The notes beneath the pieces are model-generated. The model had not been told where the DNA came from. It was given only the letters and a program-made list of their open reading frames with translations, and searched no databases. A stretch of DNA of 64,000 nt from Algoriphagus aquaeductus (GTDB lineage Bacteria > Bacteroidota > Bacteroidia > Cytophagales > Cyclobacteriaceae): NCBI RefSeq assembly GCF_003253485.1, contig NZ_QKTX01000009.1, positions 62,001 to 126,000 of the forward strand, in the 5' to 3' direction. Position numbers and translations under genes: made by a program. This document shows, one piece after another, positions 42,582 through 51,190 of the stretch (within the stretch, counting starts at the first letter, position 1; the number at the start of each line of letters is the position of its first letter).

Positions 42582-42613
42582 AGGCTGAATTCGAAAAATT
42601 CAGCCTTTTTTTT
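42582..42613. terminator. menB/hutG bidirectional terminator
   Basis: aggctgaatt (42582-42591) and aattcagcct (42597-42606) form a perfect 10-bp stem with T runs on the right and A runs on the left, between convergent menB and hutG. Confidence 0.85.
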
Positions 42614-42656
42614 ATTTATTGACCCTCTTTTCTGACAGTAGGATTTTGCTCAAGTT

Positions 42657-43613
42657 TCACCCAAAAACCTTCCTCAAAATATACTCAATGGCCCTTGCCG
42701 CGAGCCTTGCCGTCGCATTGTCCTGATCATATTTAGGGTTGAGTTCGACCACATCCAAGCTGATCAATTTTTTGCTTTTGGCGATCAGTTCAAAGACCTT
42801 GAAAGCAATCTGAGGATTAAAACCCATGGGTGAGGGAGCCGATACTCCTGGAGCGAAAGCGGAGGAAAATCCATCCAGATCAATGCTCAGATACACCTTG
42901 TTGACGGAGTCCAAAAACCAAATGATTTGTTCCTCGATGTACTCCCAATTGTTGAGTCGGAAGTCCTCCATGACCAGGTATCGCGCGTTGAGTTTTTCGG
43001 CTGTTTGGAAAAGTGATTTGGGGTTGGCTGCCCGTTGAATTCCCAAGGCCAAGTAATGGAAATTGTCCGGAAATTCTTGGGCCAACTGAAGGAAAGGCGA
43101 ACCAGAGTGGGCTTTTCCATCTGCCAAGGGTCTCAGGTCAAAGTGTGCATCCAAATTGATGATCCCCAGTTTTTCACCTTTTTCAGAAATGTATTGCTGC
43201 ACTCCTCGGCCGTGGGCATAGGCTAAGTCATGACCGCCTCCAATCAGGACAGGGAAGTGGTGGCTTTTAAGCAGATCAAGGGTGATTTGAGAGATAGCCA
43301 CATGTGAGGCCTCCAAATCTTGATTAATGGTGAAAATATCTCCGTAATCCAGAAGCGGTAGATTTTCGGGAAGATGATAGGCCACCGAACCCAGCATTTT
43401 ACGGATAGCGGCAGGACCTTCTAAGGTTCCGAGACGGCCTTGATTTCGGATCACACCTTCTTCACCTGCATAGCCAAGTATTCCCACTTTCTTTCCCGTG
43501 GTTTGAACAAGGTTCAAGTTGGAGATGGTTTGTACCGCTTGATGCCAATAGTCGAGTTGATCGGATTTTCGACCGGACCAATGATAGGGAGAAGGGTTTT
43601 GGTGAAGGTTCAT
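42657..43613 (-). CDS. hutG: formimidoylglutamase (arginase-fold)
   Basis: A 318-residue ureohydrolase-fold enzyme that cleaves formimidoylglutamate to glutamate and formamide, the last step of histidine breakdown. Mn-binding motifs are GGGHDLAYAHG, NLDAHFDLR, and SIDLDGFSSAFAPGVSAPSP, in the usual order. hutU, hutI and hutH lie downstream of the Uma2/TA insertion, completing the pathway. Agmatinase is the main alternative, but the neighbourhood favours HutG. Confidence 0.9.
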   Translation of the reverse strand: MNLHQNPSPYHWSGRKSDQLDYWHQAVQTISNLNLVQTTGKKVGILGYAGEEGVIRNQGRLGTLEGPAAIRKMLGSVAYHLPENLPLLDYGDIFTINQDLEASHVAISQITLDLLKSHHFPVLIGGGHDLAYAHGRGVQQYISEKGEKLGIINLDAHFDLRPLADGKAHSGSPFLQLAQEFPDNFHYLALGIQRAANPKSLFQTAEKLNARYLVMEDFRLNNWEYIEEQIIWFLDSVNKVYLSIDLDGFSSAFAPGVSAPSPMGFNPQIAFKVFELIAKSKKLISLDVVELNPKYDQDNATARLAARAIEYILRKVFG

Positions 43614-43696
43614 AGGGCTTCGATTTGAGTCTTTTGGTTTTTACTCTAACTTAGGGAAACTTGTTTGTTAATTTTGTATACTACAGTATAAAAGCC

Positions 43697-44320
43697 ATGA
43701 AGCCTTACCGAATTCCTGAGAAAGAGAATATTGATGTCTCGGCATTTCGAGAGCCTGATGCCACTTTTTCCGGATATACCTATGCAGATTATTTGAACTG
43801 GGATTTCGAAGAAATAGTGGAGTTGATCAAAGGGAAAATGTTTGCCAAAGCTGCTGCTCCGAGTAGAAGACATCAAGCCGTGTCTGGGAATGTATTTTCA
43901 CTTTTTCACACATTTTTGAAAGGACACCCTTGTAAGGTTTATTCTGCCCCTTTTGATGTCAGATTTTCAAAAGATCCGGATTTTAAAATCATTGATTCGG
44001 TAGTTCAGCCAGATATTTCAGTGATCTGTGATCAGTCCAAATTGGATGAAAAAGGCTGTTTAGGTGCCCCGGACTTGATTGTGGAAATCCTTTCTCCGAG
44101 CAATAGTCAGGTAGAACTTCAAAACAAATATGAGCTCTATCAGGAGTTTGGAGTGAAGGAATATTGGATTATTCACCCTGTAGAAAATACCCTTCAGATC
44201 AATATTTTGGTGAATGGGGTCTATCAGCCTTCGCGCCTTTTTACAACTGGTCAAAAAGTAACCTCCACCGTACTTCCCGGATTTGAATTGGCTTTGGAGG
44301 AGGTTTTTGAGGAAAGTTGA
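43697..44320 (+). CDS. Uma2-family (DUF820) putative endonuclease
   Basis: A protein of about 207 residues with a PD-(D/E)XK-like fold. ATG 43697 is chosen because the usual YRIPEKEN-type N-terminus follows; an upstream frame would add 12 residues. Conserved parts are RHQAVSGNVFSLFH, VVQPDISVICDQSKLDEKG (Asp), and LIVEILSPSNSQVELQNKYELY with the catalytic-type Glu/Lys, then GVKEYWIIHP. These genes occur in mobile or multi-copy sets and no target is known. It interrupts the hut genes and is followed by a palindrome that recurs at 11931. Confidence 0.88.
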   Translation: MKPYRIPEKENIDVSAFREPDATFSGYTYADYLNWDFEEIVELIKGKMFAKAAAPSRRHQAVSGNVFSLFHTFLKGHPCKVYSAPFDVRFSKDPDFKIIDSVVQPDISVICDQSKLDEKGCLGAPDLIVEILSPSNSQVELQNKYELYQEFGVKEYWIIHPVENTLQINILVNGVYQPSRLFTTGQKVTSTVLPGFELALEEVFEES

Positions 44321-44323
44321 AAG

Positions 44324-44356
44324 AACTTTTCCAAAGTTCAAAACTTTGGAAAAATT
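44324..44356. repeat. palindromic repeat, aacttttccaaag type
   Basis: aacttttccaaag (44324-44336) pairs with ctttggaaaaatt (44344-44356), one mismatch. The perfect version is at 11931-11963. It lies four bases after the Uma2 stop and may double as its terminator. Confidence 0.75.
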
Positions 44357-44383
44357 TTAGGTAACTAAACCGGTTTGAAGATT

Positions 44384-44686
44384 TTAGATCTCTATTTCTC
44401 TCGAGCCAAGGTCTCTTGAGCTATGATGAATAGTCAAAATATCAATCTGAGTTTCATGGATTACTTTGTATATGATAATGTATGACCCAACCACCAGTTG
44501 CCGGATATCTTTAAGATTGAAAAATGTAACTATTTGGCCAGAATAAGGGTATCTCTTAAGAATTTGGGTTCTTTCTTTGATTCTTTGAACTTGAATTTTC
44601 GCATATTTTTTTGAATCCCTACTGATGTATAGGGCGATTTCTTTCAAATTTGAAACACCTTGATCAGTCCATTTTATTTGAACTAT
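44384..44686 (-). CDS. RelE/ParE-family toxin with non-standard start
   Basis: A small type II toxin of about 100 residues. The C-terminal half reads like ParE/RelE (EIALYISRDSKKYA, RYPYSGQIV, RQLVVGSYIIIYKV, DILTIHHSSRD). The only usual start codon in frame is TTG at 44645-44647, giving 87 residues and losing the first strand. Reading upstream gives VQIKWTDQGVSN joined to that TTG, with ATA at 44684-44686 exactly where family members have ATG. So either ATA is used, or the start has been lost and the gene is decaying. The ATA overlaps the antitoxin stop (aATAG), the usual coupling place. Confidence 0.75.
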   Translation of the reverse strand: MVQIKWTDQGVSNLKEIALYISRDSKKYAKIQVQRIKERTQILKRYPYSGQIVTFFNLKDIRQLVVGSYIIIYKVIHETQIDILTIHHSSRDLGSREIEI

Positions 44687-44856
44687 TTTTCTATTTCACT
44701 GTCTAGTTCTTTTTCAGAAATGACTTTTCCCTCTTCTGAGTCTTTTAGCCCTTTTTCAATCTTTTGAATTAGGATTAACTGGTCAACTAATTCGTCTAAA
44801 GTGAATTCTTCTGGTAGTTTTTCAAGTTGTTTGACAACCTTGGCTTTCGTCAGCAT
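44683..44856 (-). CDS. small antitoxin partner of the RelE/ParE toxin
   Basis: A 57-residue open frame on ATG 44856 that ends in TAG just at the toxin start. It begins MLTKAKVVKQLEKLPEEF and continues TLDELVDQLILIQKIEKGL, then an acidic SEEGKVISEKELDSEIEK tail. This matches the short helical antitoxins that precede RelE-like toxins in Bacteroidota, where the N-terminal helix binds DNA and the tail binds the toxin. It is complete and intact, unlike the toxin start. Confidence 0.8.
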   Translation of the reverse strand: MLTKAKVVKQLEKLPEEFTLDELVDQLILIQKIEKGLKDSEEGKVISEKELDSEIEK

Positions 44857-44908
44857 AGAATTGATATTTAATCAAATATATCGATTTAAACTTTTTGATT
44901 TTGTTTCC

Positions 44909-46912
44909 TCAGAAATCCAAATTGAAAAGTAGCTCCTCATCCACTAATTCCGGAACTGTCACTTTCAATCCCGGAGTCCTGTCCATTTCCCGCCGAATCG
45001 CTTCCATCGAACCCGAATTTCTCGCCCAAGCTCTTCGGGCTATCCCATTATTAACATCGTAGAAAAGCATGTTTTTGAGTCTTCTCTCCGCTTCTTGACT
45101 TCCGTCCAAAACCAGCCCAAATCCACCATTGATCACTTCACCCCAACCGACTCCGCCACCATTGTGAATGGATACCCAAGTCGCTCCACGGAAACTGTCT
45201 CCAATCACATTGTGGATGGCCATATCGGCAGTAAACCGGCTCCCATCGTAGATGTTACTCGTTTCCCGATAAGGGGAATCGGTTCCGCTCACGTCATGAT
45301 GATCTCTGCCCAAGACAATCGGGGCTGAGATTTCACCGGATACAATGGCTTGATTGAAAGCATCTGCGATTTTTGCCCTTCCCTCTGCATCAGCATAGAG
45401 GATTCGAGCTTTTGAACCCACCACCAATTTGTTTTTCTCAGCTTCCTCAATCCAGGTGAGGTTATCCTCCATTTGTTGAGAAATGGATGCAGGGGCATTT
45501 ATCATTAGTTCCTTCAATACCGAAGCAGCAATCTGATCGGTTTTTCGTAGATCCTCGGCTTTTCCGGAAGTACATACCCATCGGAATGGCCCGAATCCGT
45601 AATCAAAGCACATCGGCCCCAAAATGTCCTGCACATAGCTTGGGTAACGGAAATCAATTCCGTTTTCGGCCATAACCTCAGCACCGGCCCTTGAGGCTTC
45701 GAGCAAAAAGGCATTTCCATAATCAAAAAAGTAAGTTCCTTTGGCTGCGTGCCGATTGATTGCGGAGGCTTGTCTGCGTAGGGATTCTTGAACTCTTTCT
45801 TTGAAGGCTCCCGGATTTTCCGCCATCAGTTGATTAGATTCTTCAAAAGAAAGCCCAACGGGATAGTATCCACCTGCCCAAGGATTATGCAAAGAAGTTT
45901 GATCTGACCCGAGTTCAATAAGAATATCTTCCGAATCAAATCGCTCCCAAACCTCTACTACATTGCCCAAGAAGGCAATGGAAACCACTTCTTCTTGAGC
46001 TTTTGCTTGCTTTACCCTTTCAACCAATTGATCCAAGTCTTCGATCAATTCATCTACCCAACCTTGTTCGAAGCGTTTTCGGGCAGCAGCGGGATTGACC
46101 TCCGCACATATGGTCACACAACCCGCAATATTCCCTGCCTTGGGCTGTGCGCCACTCATTCCACCCAGTCCGGCTGTGAGGAAAAGCTTCCCTTTGGAAG
46201 ATTGACCGGGTCCCAATTTTTTGCGAAAAGCATTCATGACGGTAATGGTGGTGCCGTGGACGATTCCCTGAGGACCGATATACATGTATGAACCCGCCGT
46301 CATCTGACCATATTGGGTGACGCCGAGGGCGTTGAATCGCTCCCAATCATCGGGTTTGGAGTAATTTGGGATCATCATGCCATTGGTGACGATGACTCGT
46401 GGTGCCTCTGGAGAAGAGGGAAAAAGCCCCATAGGGTGGCCAGAATACATGTGAAGCGTTTGCTCGTCGGTCATTTCCGCGAGGTATTTCATGGTCAGGA
46501 GATACTGCGCCCAATTTTGAAAAACGGCTCCGTTTCCTCCGTAAGTGATCAGTTCCTCGGGATGTTGTGCAACAGCAGGATCAAGGTTGTTTTGGATCAT
46601 CAGCATAATCGCTGCGGCCTGTTTGGATTTGGCAGGATATTCCGAGATAGTTCTCGCATACATCTCATAATCCGGCATGAAGCGATACATGTAGATGCGG
46701 CCGTATGCCTTCAGTTCGTCTAAAAATTCAATAGCCAATTCGGAATGCCATTTTCTTGGAAAATAGCGTAAGGCATTCATTAGAGCCAGTTTTTTCTCTT
46801 CTGGAGTAAGAATATCCTTCCGCTTTGGTGCATGCGAAATAGCAGGATTCCTTCCCTTCTTGGGAGGTAAAACTGCAGGGATTCCTTGTATAATTTGATC
46901 TTGAAAAGACAT
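44909..46912 (-). CDS. hutU: urocanate hydratase
   Basis: NAD+-dependent enzyme converting urocanate to imidazolone propionate, second step of histidine degradation. The 667-residue chain matches HutU, with TYGGNGAVFQNWAQYL, MTAGSYMYIGPQGIVHGT (substrate-side), LFLTAGLGGMSGAQPKA (NAD region), and VRWVCTSGK-like FRWVCTSGK. It carries a longer N-terminus than the gammaproteobacterial enzyme, as in other Bacteroidota. hutI follows on the same strand but 115 bases upstream, with a repeat in between. Confidence 0.96.
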   Translation of the reverse strand: MSFQDQIIQGIPAVLPPKKGRNPAISHAPKRKDILTPEEKKLALMNALRYFPRKWHSELAIEFLDELKAYGRIYMYRFMPDYEMYARTISEYPAKSKQAAAIMLMIQNNLDPAVAQHPEELITYGGNGAVFQNWAQYLLTMKYLAEMTDEQTLHMYSGHPMGLFPSSPEAPRVIVTNGMMIPNYSKPDDWERFNALGVTQYGQMTAGSYMYIGPQGIVHGTTITVMNAFRKKLGPGQSSKGKLFLTAGLGGMSGAQPKAGNIAGCVTICAEVNPAAARKRFEQGWVDELIEDLDQLVERVKQAKAQEEVVSIAFLGNVVEVWERFDSEDILIELGSDQTSLHNPWAGGYYPVGLSFEESNQLMAENPGAFKERVQESLRRQASAINRHAAKGTYFFDYGNAFLLEASRAGAEVMAENGIDFRYPSYVQDILGPMCFDYGFGPFRWVCTSGKAEDLRKTDQIAASVLKELMINAPASISQQMEDNLTWIEEAEKNKLVVGSKARILYADAEGRAKIADAFNQAIVSGEISAPIVLGRDHHDVSGTDSPYRETSNIYDGSRFTADMAIHNVIGDSFRGATWVSIHNGGGVGWGEVINGGFGLVLDGSQEAERRLKNMLFYDVNNGIARRAWARNSGSMEAIRREMDRTPGLKVTVPELVDEELLFNLDF

Positions 46913-46918
46913 GGTATT

Positions 46919-46955
46919 TACGATTTTTGAATTACGATTAACGACATTCTTGCGG
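46919..46955. repeat. tacgattt-type repeat upstream of hutU
   Basis: tacgatttttgaattacgat ... gcgg nearly matches 30188-30224 upstream of tlpA. Part of it (attacgattaacg) appears inverted at about 62288-62301, just before the miaE start. Confidence 0.65.
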
Positions 46956-47027
46956 TTCTTTACCCAAGAAAAGAAAGTAATATGCTGTTATTATTCTCAT
47001 CGGACATCGGTCATCCGACACCGGACA

Positions 47028-48272
47028 TCAAAGCTTAACAACCTCCTTGCTCCCTTTCTTCCACACTTCCACCGGCTTCATCTTCCCCTGCTGGTATAAA
47101 ATCTCCCGATAATCCGAAGTTGGAAAAAGGATAAAATCAGCCAATTGACCAGTGCTTAATTTTCCTCGATCATTCAATCCCAAGGCAGCCGCTGCTCGGA
47201 AAGTAATTCCTGCCAAGACCTCTGCGGTGCTGAGTTTTTCGAATGTGGCCAAAATGGAAGACTGCGCCAGCAAGTCTCCCATCGGGGCCGAACCCGGGTT
47301 CCAGTCGGAGGCTATGGTCAATGCAGCACCTTGGTCTAGTAGTTTTCGGGCGGGAGTAAAGGCACAACCTAATCCAATGGAAGCACCTGGAAGAGCGACA
47401 GCAATGGTGTTTGATTGGGCTAAAAGTTTGATTTCTTCGTCTCCGGAGGCTTCCAAGTGATCAGCCGACCGAGCACCAAATTCAACGGCAACTTTTGATC
47501 CACCTTTTGAAAATTGATCTGCATGAACTGTAAGGTCAAAGCCTAGCTCTTTTGCATGTTGGAAATAGGGGGCGATTTCTTCAGGGGAAAAAGCGCTTTT
47601 CTCCACGAAGGCATCAATTCGGTTGGTCAGCTTTTCTTTTTTCAGAATGGGGAAAAGCTCGTTTGAAATCATTGACAAATACTCCGAATTCGAACTTGAA
47701 AAATCCTTTGGCTTCATGTGCGCAGCGAGGCAGGTAGAGACCAAATCGGCTGAAGTGGATCGATTTGCCTCTTGAATCGCCCGAAGCATTTTCAGTTCTT
47801 CCTCGATAGAAAGTCCATACCCACTTTTCACTTCGATGGTTGTCACTCCTTCGGAAAGGTGTCGATTGGCATGATTAGCAGTAATTTTAGCCAATTCGGA
47901 TGGGCTGAGTTTTCGGGTTTGGGTCACCGTATCCCAGATTCCACCTCCGGCTTGGGCGATCTCGAGGTAGGTTTTTCCCGCATTTCGCATCGCAAAATCC
48001 TTGGCTCTCGATCCTCCAAAGCAGATGTGGGTGTGGCAATCTACCATTCCGGGTAGGACCACAAAATCGCCTTTTAACTCAAAAATCTCAGCTTCTGGAA
48101 ATGCTTTGAAAAGGCTTTCCCACTTCCCAACCTGAAGGATTTTTTCTCCCTCGATCAGGATACCTGCCTGCTCGATAATCTCCAATTGATCGTCTATCAA
48201 AGCTCCATTGACCGGGAGGTGGTCCAAGGTCAAAACTTGGGAAATTGGGCCGATTAGTTTTAGCTTTTTCAT
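47028..48272 (-). CDS. hutI: imidazolonepropionase
   Basis: Amidohydrolase-fold enzyme opening the imidazolone ring in histidine degradation. It has about 414 residues from ATG 48272 (MKKLKLIGPI); an in-frame upstream start would add 13 residues. Metal-binding blocks are PGMVDCHTHICFGGSR, then TIEVKSGYGLS, DLTVHADQFSKGG and TIASDWNPGSAPMG (final Asp). It lies between hutH and hutU on the same strand. Confidence 0.95.
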   Translation of the reverse strand: MKKLKLIGPISQVLTLDHLPVNGALIDDQLEIIEQAGILIEGEKILQVGKWESLFKAFPEAEIFELKGDFVVLPGMVDCHTHICFGGSRAKDFAMRNAGKTYLEIAQAGGGIWDTVTQTRKLSPSELAKITANHANRHLSEGVTTIEVKSGYGLSIEEELKMLRAIQEANRSTSADLVSTCLAAHMKPKDFSSSNSEYLSMISNELFPILKKEKLTNRIDAFVEKSAFSPEEIAPYFQHAKELGFDLTVHADQFSKGGSKVAVEFGARSADHLEASGDEEIKLLAQSNTIAVALPGASIGLGCAFTPARKLLDQGAALTIASDWNPGSAPMGDLLAQSSILATFEKLSTAEVLAGITFRAAAALGLNDRGKLSTGQLADFILFPTSDYREILYQQGKMKPVEVWKKGSKEVVKL

Positions 48273-48284
48273 GTTTTTTTGTTT

Positions 48285-48371
48285 CCCACAGATTTTCTCA
48301 GAAAAAATCACAGATAGCCACTGATTTAAAATCCGTGAAGATCTGTGGCTTTTTCTGTGTGAATCTGTGGG
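48285..48371. repeat. inverted repeat across the hutI-hutH gap
   Basis: cccacagatt (48285-48294) and aatctgtggg (48362-48371) are perfect inverted arms, with further atctgtg and cacaga units between. The same words occur at about 21087-21133. Confidence 0.65.
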
Positions 48372-48376
48372 GGATT

Positions 48377-49942
48377 TTAATAGTTAAAAATCTCACTCCA
48401 CTCCGTTTCGAAAGCCAATCCTTCCTGATCGGCCACCTTTTTGGCTAGACTTACCAACTCTCCGCTTTTCACCAACTCAATGGCTGTCTCCATATCTTCG
48501 TACAAGATCCGATCAGAAACCACCGGATCAATAGCCTTTCTCACTCGCTCGTAAATAGCTGTCATGATTTTTCCGGACTTCAATGGTGCGTGGTAGTCCA
48601 TGGCCTGTGCCGCATAGAATAACTCGATTCCAAGGATTTTTTCCACGTTTTCGATTACTCGAAGTGCCTTTCTGGCACTGATACTTCCCATGCTGACATG
48701 ATCTTCCTGACCCAATGAAGTGGGAATAGAATCAGCCGAAGCAGGAAAGCAAAGACCTTTATTCTCTGAAGCCAAAGCCGCTGTGGTGTACTGAGGGATC
48801 ATCAATCCAGAGTTCAGGCCGGTTTCTTTGAGCAAAAGTTTGGGAACTCCCGGGGTATCCCCTTCGATGGAGAGATAGATTCGACGGTCTGCAATATTCC
48901 CGATTTCCGAAGCCGCAAGAGTTGCATAGTCCAAGGGTAATGCAATGGGCTGTCCGTGAAAGTGGCCTCCGGAAATAGTGTGCGTTTCATCAAAAACCAC
49001 CGGATTGTCTGTCACCGAATTGATTTCAATTTCAAGTGTTTCCTTCAGATGAAGGTATGCATTCCAACTTGCCCCGTGTACCTGTGGCATGCATCGAAGG
49101 GAATAAGGATCCTGAACCCGCGCACAATGCAGATGCGAGGCAACGATTTCTGAGTCTTTCAATAGATTCAGGATGGTCTGTGCCACGTGTTTGTTGCCTG
49201 AATAGGGCCGGAGTTGATGGAGTTCGGGAGAAAAGGGTTTGACCGAACCCATCAACCCCTCAATCATCATGGCGCCCGTGATGTTGGCATGTGTGAGGAG
49301 ATTGTGCAGTCGCTCTACTACTTTTACTCCATGAGCAGCCATGAATTGGGTTCCGTTTATTAAAGCCAAACCTTCCTTGGGTCCAAGGTGGAGTGGTTTT
49401 TTGTCGAATTGAGCCAAGACCGTGTCCATCCGTTCCAATTTTTCATTGAAAAAGACTTTACCCAAACCGATCAAGGGCAAAAATAAATGGGAAAGAGGAG
49501 CCAAATCTCCAGATGCTCCCACGGAGCCCTGAATGGGAACTACCGGAATGATGTCATTCTCCAGCATCCATATAATCCGCTCGACAGTTTCTATACGGAT
49601 TCCAGAAAACCCCTGTGCCAAGGCATGGATTTTCAGTACCAACATCAGTTTCGAAATTTCCAGATCTACGGGTTCCCCGACTCCGACCGCATGGCTTTTC
49701 AGGAGATTTTCCTGAAGGGTTTTAGTGTCTGCTGCCGAGATTTTGGTGGTGCAAAGCGGACCAAAGCCTGTATTGATTCCATAGACGATGGCTTCGCCTT
49801 GGGCGATTTTTTCTACAGCCTGGGCGGAATCTTTGATTTTTTGTAAAGTTTCATGACTCAGGATGCCTTTGATCTCTTTTCTTGCCAATCCAAGTGCGAG
49901 TGAAGCGGTGAGCGTGTCTTGTCCGTAGTGGAAGGTTTTCAT
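48377..49942 (-). CDS. hutH: histidine ammonia-lyase
   Basis: First enzyme of histidine breakdown, releasing ammonia and urocanate. The self-formed MIO cofactor comes from Ala143-Ser144-Gly145 in GSVGASGDLAPLSH. Other family marks are YGINTGFGPLC, the tyrosine and Gln region HGASWNAYLHL, and the C-terminal AAQAMDYHAPLKSG. The length of 521 residues is normal. A LysR gene is divergent upstream, but the gap between them holds two palindromic repeats. Confidence 0.97.
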   Translation of the reverse strand: MKTFHYGQDTLTASLALGLARKEIKGILSHETLQKIKDSAQAVEKIAQGEAIVYGINTGFGPLCTTKISAADTKTLQENLLKSHAVGVGEPVDLEISKLMLVLKIHALAQGFSGIRIETVERIIWMLENDIIPVVPIQGSVGASGDLAPLSHLFLPLIGLGKVFFNEKLERMDTVLAQFDKKPLHLGPKEGLALINGTQFMAAHGVKVVERLHNLLTHANITGAMMIEGLMGSVKPFSPELHQLRPYSGNKHVAQTILNLLKDSEIVASHLHCARVQDPYSLRCMPQVHGASWNAYLHLKETLEIEINSVTDNPVVFDETHTISGGHFHGQPIALPLDYATLAASEIGNIADRRIYLSIEGDTPGVPKLLLKETGLNSGLMIPQYTTAALASENKGLCFPASADSIPTSLGQEDHVSMGSISARKALRVIENVEKILGIELFYAAQAMDYHAPLKSGKIMTAIYERVRKAIDPVVSDRILYEDMETAIELVKSGELVSLAKKVADQEGLAFETEWSEIFNY

Positions 49943-49951
49943 GGGTATTGT

Positions 49952-50044
49952 AACCTTTGGGGTTTTTAAAACCCCGAAGGTTTTGATTTAATGTTCAAAA
50001 TCTTAATTATGGAAACCTTCGAGGTCTTTAAGACCTCAAAGGTT
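49952..50044. repeat. two adjacent long palindromes between hutH and LysR gene
   Basis: Unit 1 (49952-49982) has arms aacctt/aaggtt around ggggttttt/aaaacccc. Unit 2 (50014-50044) has aacctt/aaggtt around gaggtcttt/aagacctc. Both share the outer arms but differ in the core, the pattern of a dispersed palindrome family in Bacteroidota. They lie in the divergent promoter region of hutH and the LysR gene. Confidence 0.75.
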
Positions 50045-50117
50045 GTGTAAAATTACCCCTTTGGTTTGATGCTTTTTGATACTATTATTGTCAATAAATG
50101 ATAACTACAAGGTATTA

Positions 50118-50987
50118 ATGGAACTGAGACATCTGAGTTATTTCCAAGCAGTGGCAGAGGAATTGAACTATCGGAAAGCAGCCGAGCGGTTGTTTATCTC
50201 TCAACCCGGGCTAAGTCGGCAGATCAAGCAGTTGGAGGAAGAGTTGGGCGTGCAGCTATTTGAGCGGGATAAAAAACATGTGGAATTGACTGTTGCAGGG
50301 GCTTATCTGAAAGAAGAAGTGGATTTTGTCCTGAATCATTTGGAAAGCACGAAGCAGCAGTTGTTGGAAATTGCTGAGGGCAGAGAAGGAGAGTTGCGAA
50401 TCGGATTTTTGGGTTCGGCTTCCAATCAGGTGCTCCCTGATTTATTGAAAAAACTCAGCCTGAATTTTCCAAAAATCACTACAAGCCTGGAAGAACTGAG
50501 CAATCAGACCCAAGTAGAGATGATCCAAAAGGATAAGTTGGACTTGGGCTTTGTGCGATTGGCATCGGTGCCGGAGGACTTGGAGATGAAACCGGTTTTT
50601 CGGGATACGTTTTCTTTGGTGGTTCCCGCAGATCATCCCATTCAGTCCAAGGATTTCAAAAGTGTAGGCCAATTTGCCACTGAGCCGTTTATCCTTTTTT
50701 CGTCCGATTACTCCAATTATTACTACGAGCAGATCATGGGGATTTGTCGGGATGCGGGATTTATGCCGAAGATCAAACACAAATCCGTGCATGCTTTGAC
50801 CATTTTCCGATTGGTGGAAAATGGATTGGGAATTGCCATTGTACCCACGTCCTTAAAAGAAGGATATGAGTTGAAGGTTCGTTTTATGGAGATTCCGGAA
50901 ATCTCCCAGTTTACGGAACTGTCAGTGATTTGGAAGCCAGAAAATCGTAATCCGGTTTTGGGAAAGGTATTCTCTTTATTCAGTTGA
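50118..50987 (+). CDS. LysR-family transcriptional regulator
   Basis: A 289-residue LysR protein from ATG 50118 (MELRHLSYFQAVAEE); an upstream in-frame start would add 14 residues. The N-terminal winged helix (RKAAERLFISQPGLSRQIKQLEEELG over 20-50, split) is followed by a substrate-binding domain with KDKLDLGFVR and LVENGLGIAIVPTS. It is divergent from hutH, so it is a plausible regulator of histidine use; LysR regulation of hut genes is not universal, and this is inference. Confidence 0.92.
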   Translation: MELRHLSYFQAVAEELNYRKAAERLFISQPGLSRQIKQLEEELGVQLFERDKKHVELTVAGAYLKEEVDFVLNHLESTKQQLLEIAEGREGELRIGFLGSASNQVLPDLLKKLSLNFPKITTSLEELSNQTQVEMIQKDKLDLGFVRLASVPEDLEMKPVFRDTFSLVVPADHPIQSKDFKSVGQFATEPFILFSSDYSNYYYEQIMGICRDAGFMPKIKHKSVHALTIFRLVENGLGIAIVPTSLKEGYELKVRFMEIPEISQFTELSVIWKPENRNPVLGKVFSLFS

Positions 50988-51190
50988 TTTTCCAACCAAT
51001 TTTTGAGATTTCATTTCGGTTTAATCTTTCAATTATTCAATTTCCCAATCTTTAAATCCTTAAGGATTCTCCTATTTTCAATCCAAAATTAAATGCCGTC
51101 CAAATGTCGGGTCAATTCCGCCCTCGTTTCGGCCTTTCAAAAAATCTAATCTGAGATCTTGCCATGGTTAAATCAAACTCACAATTCACA

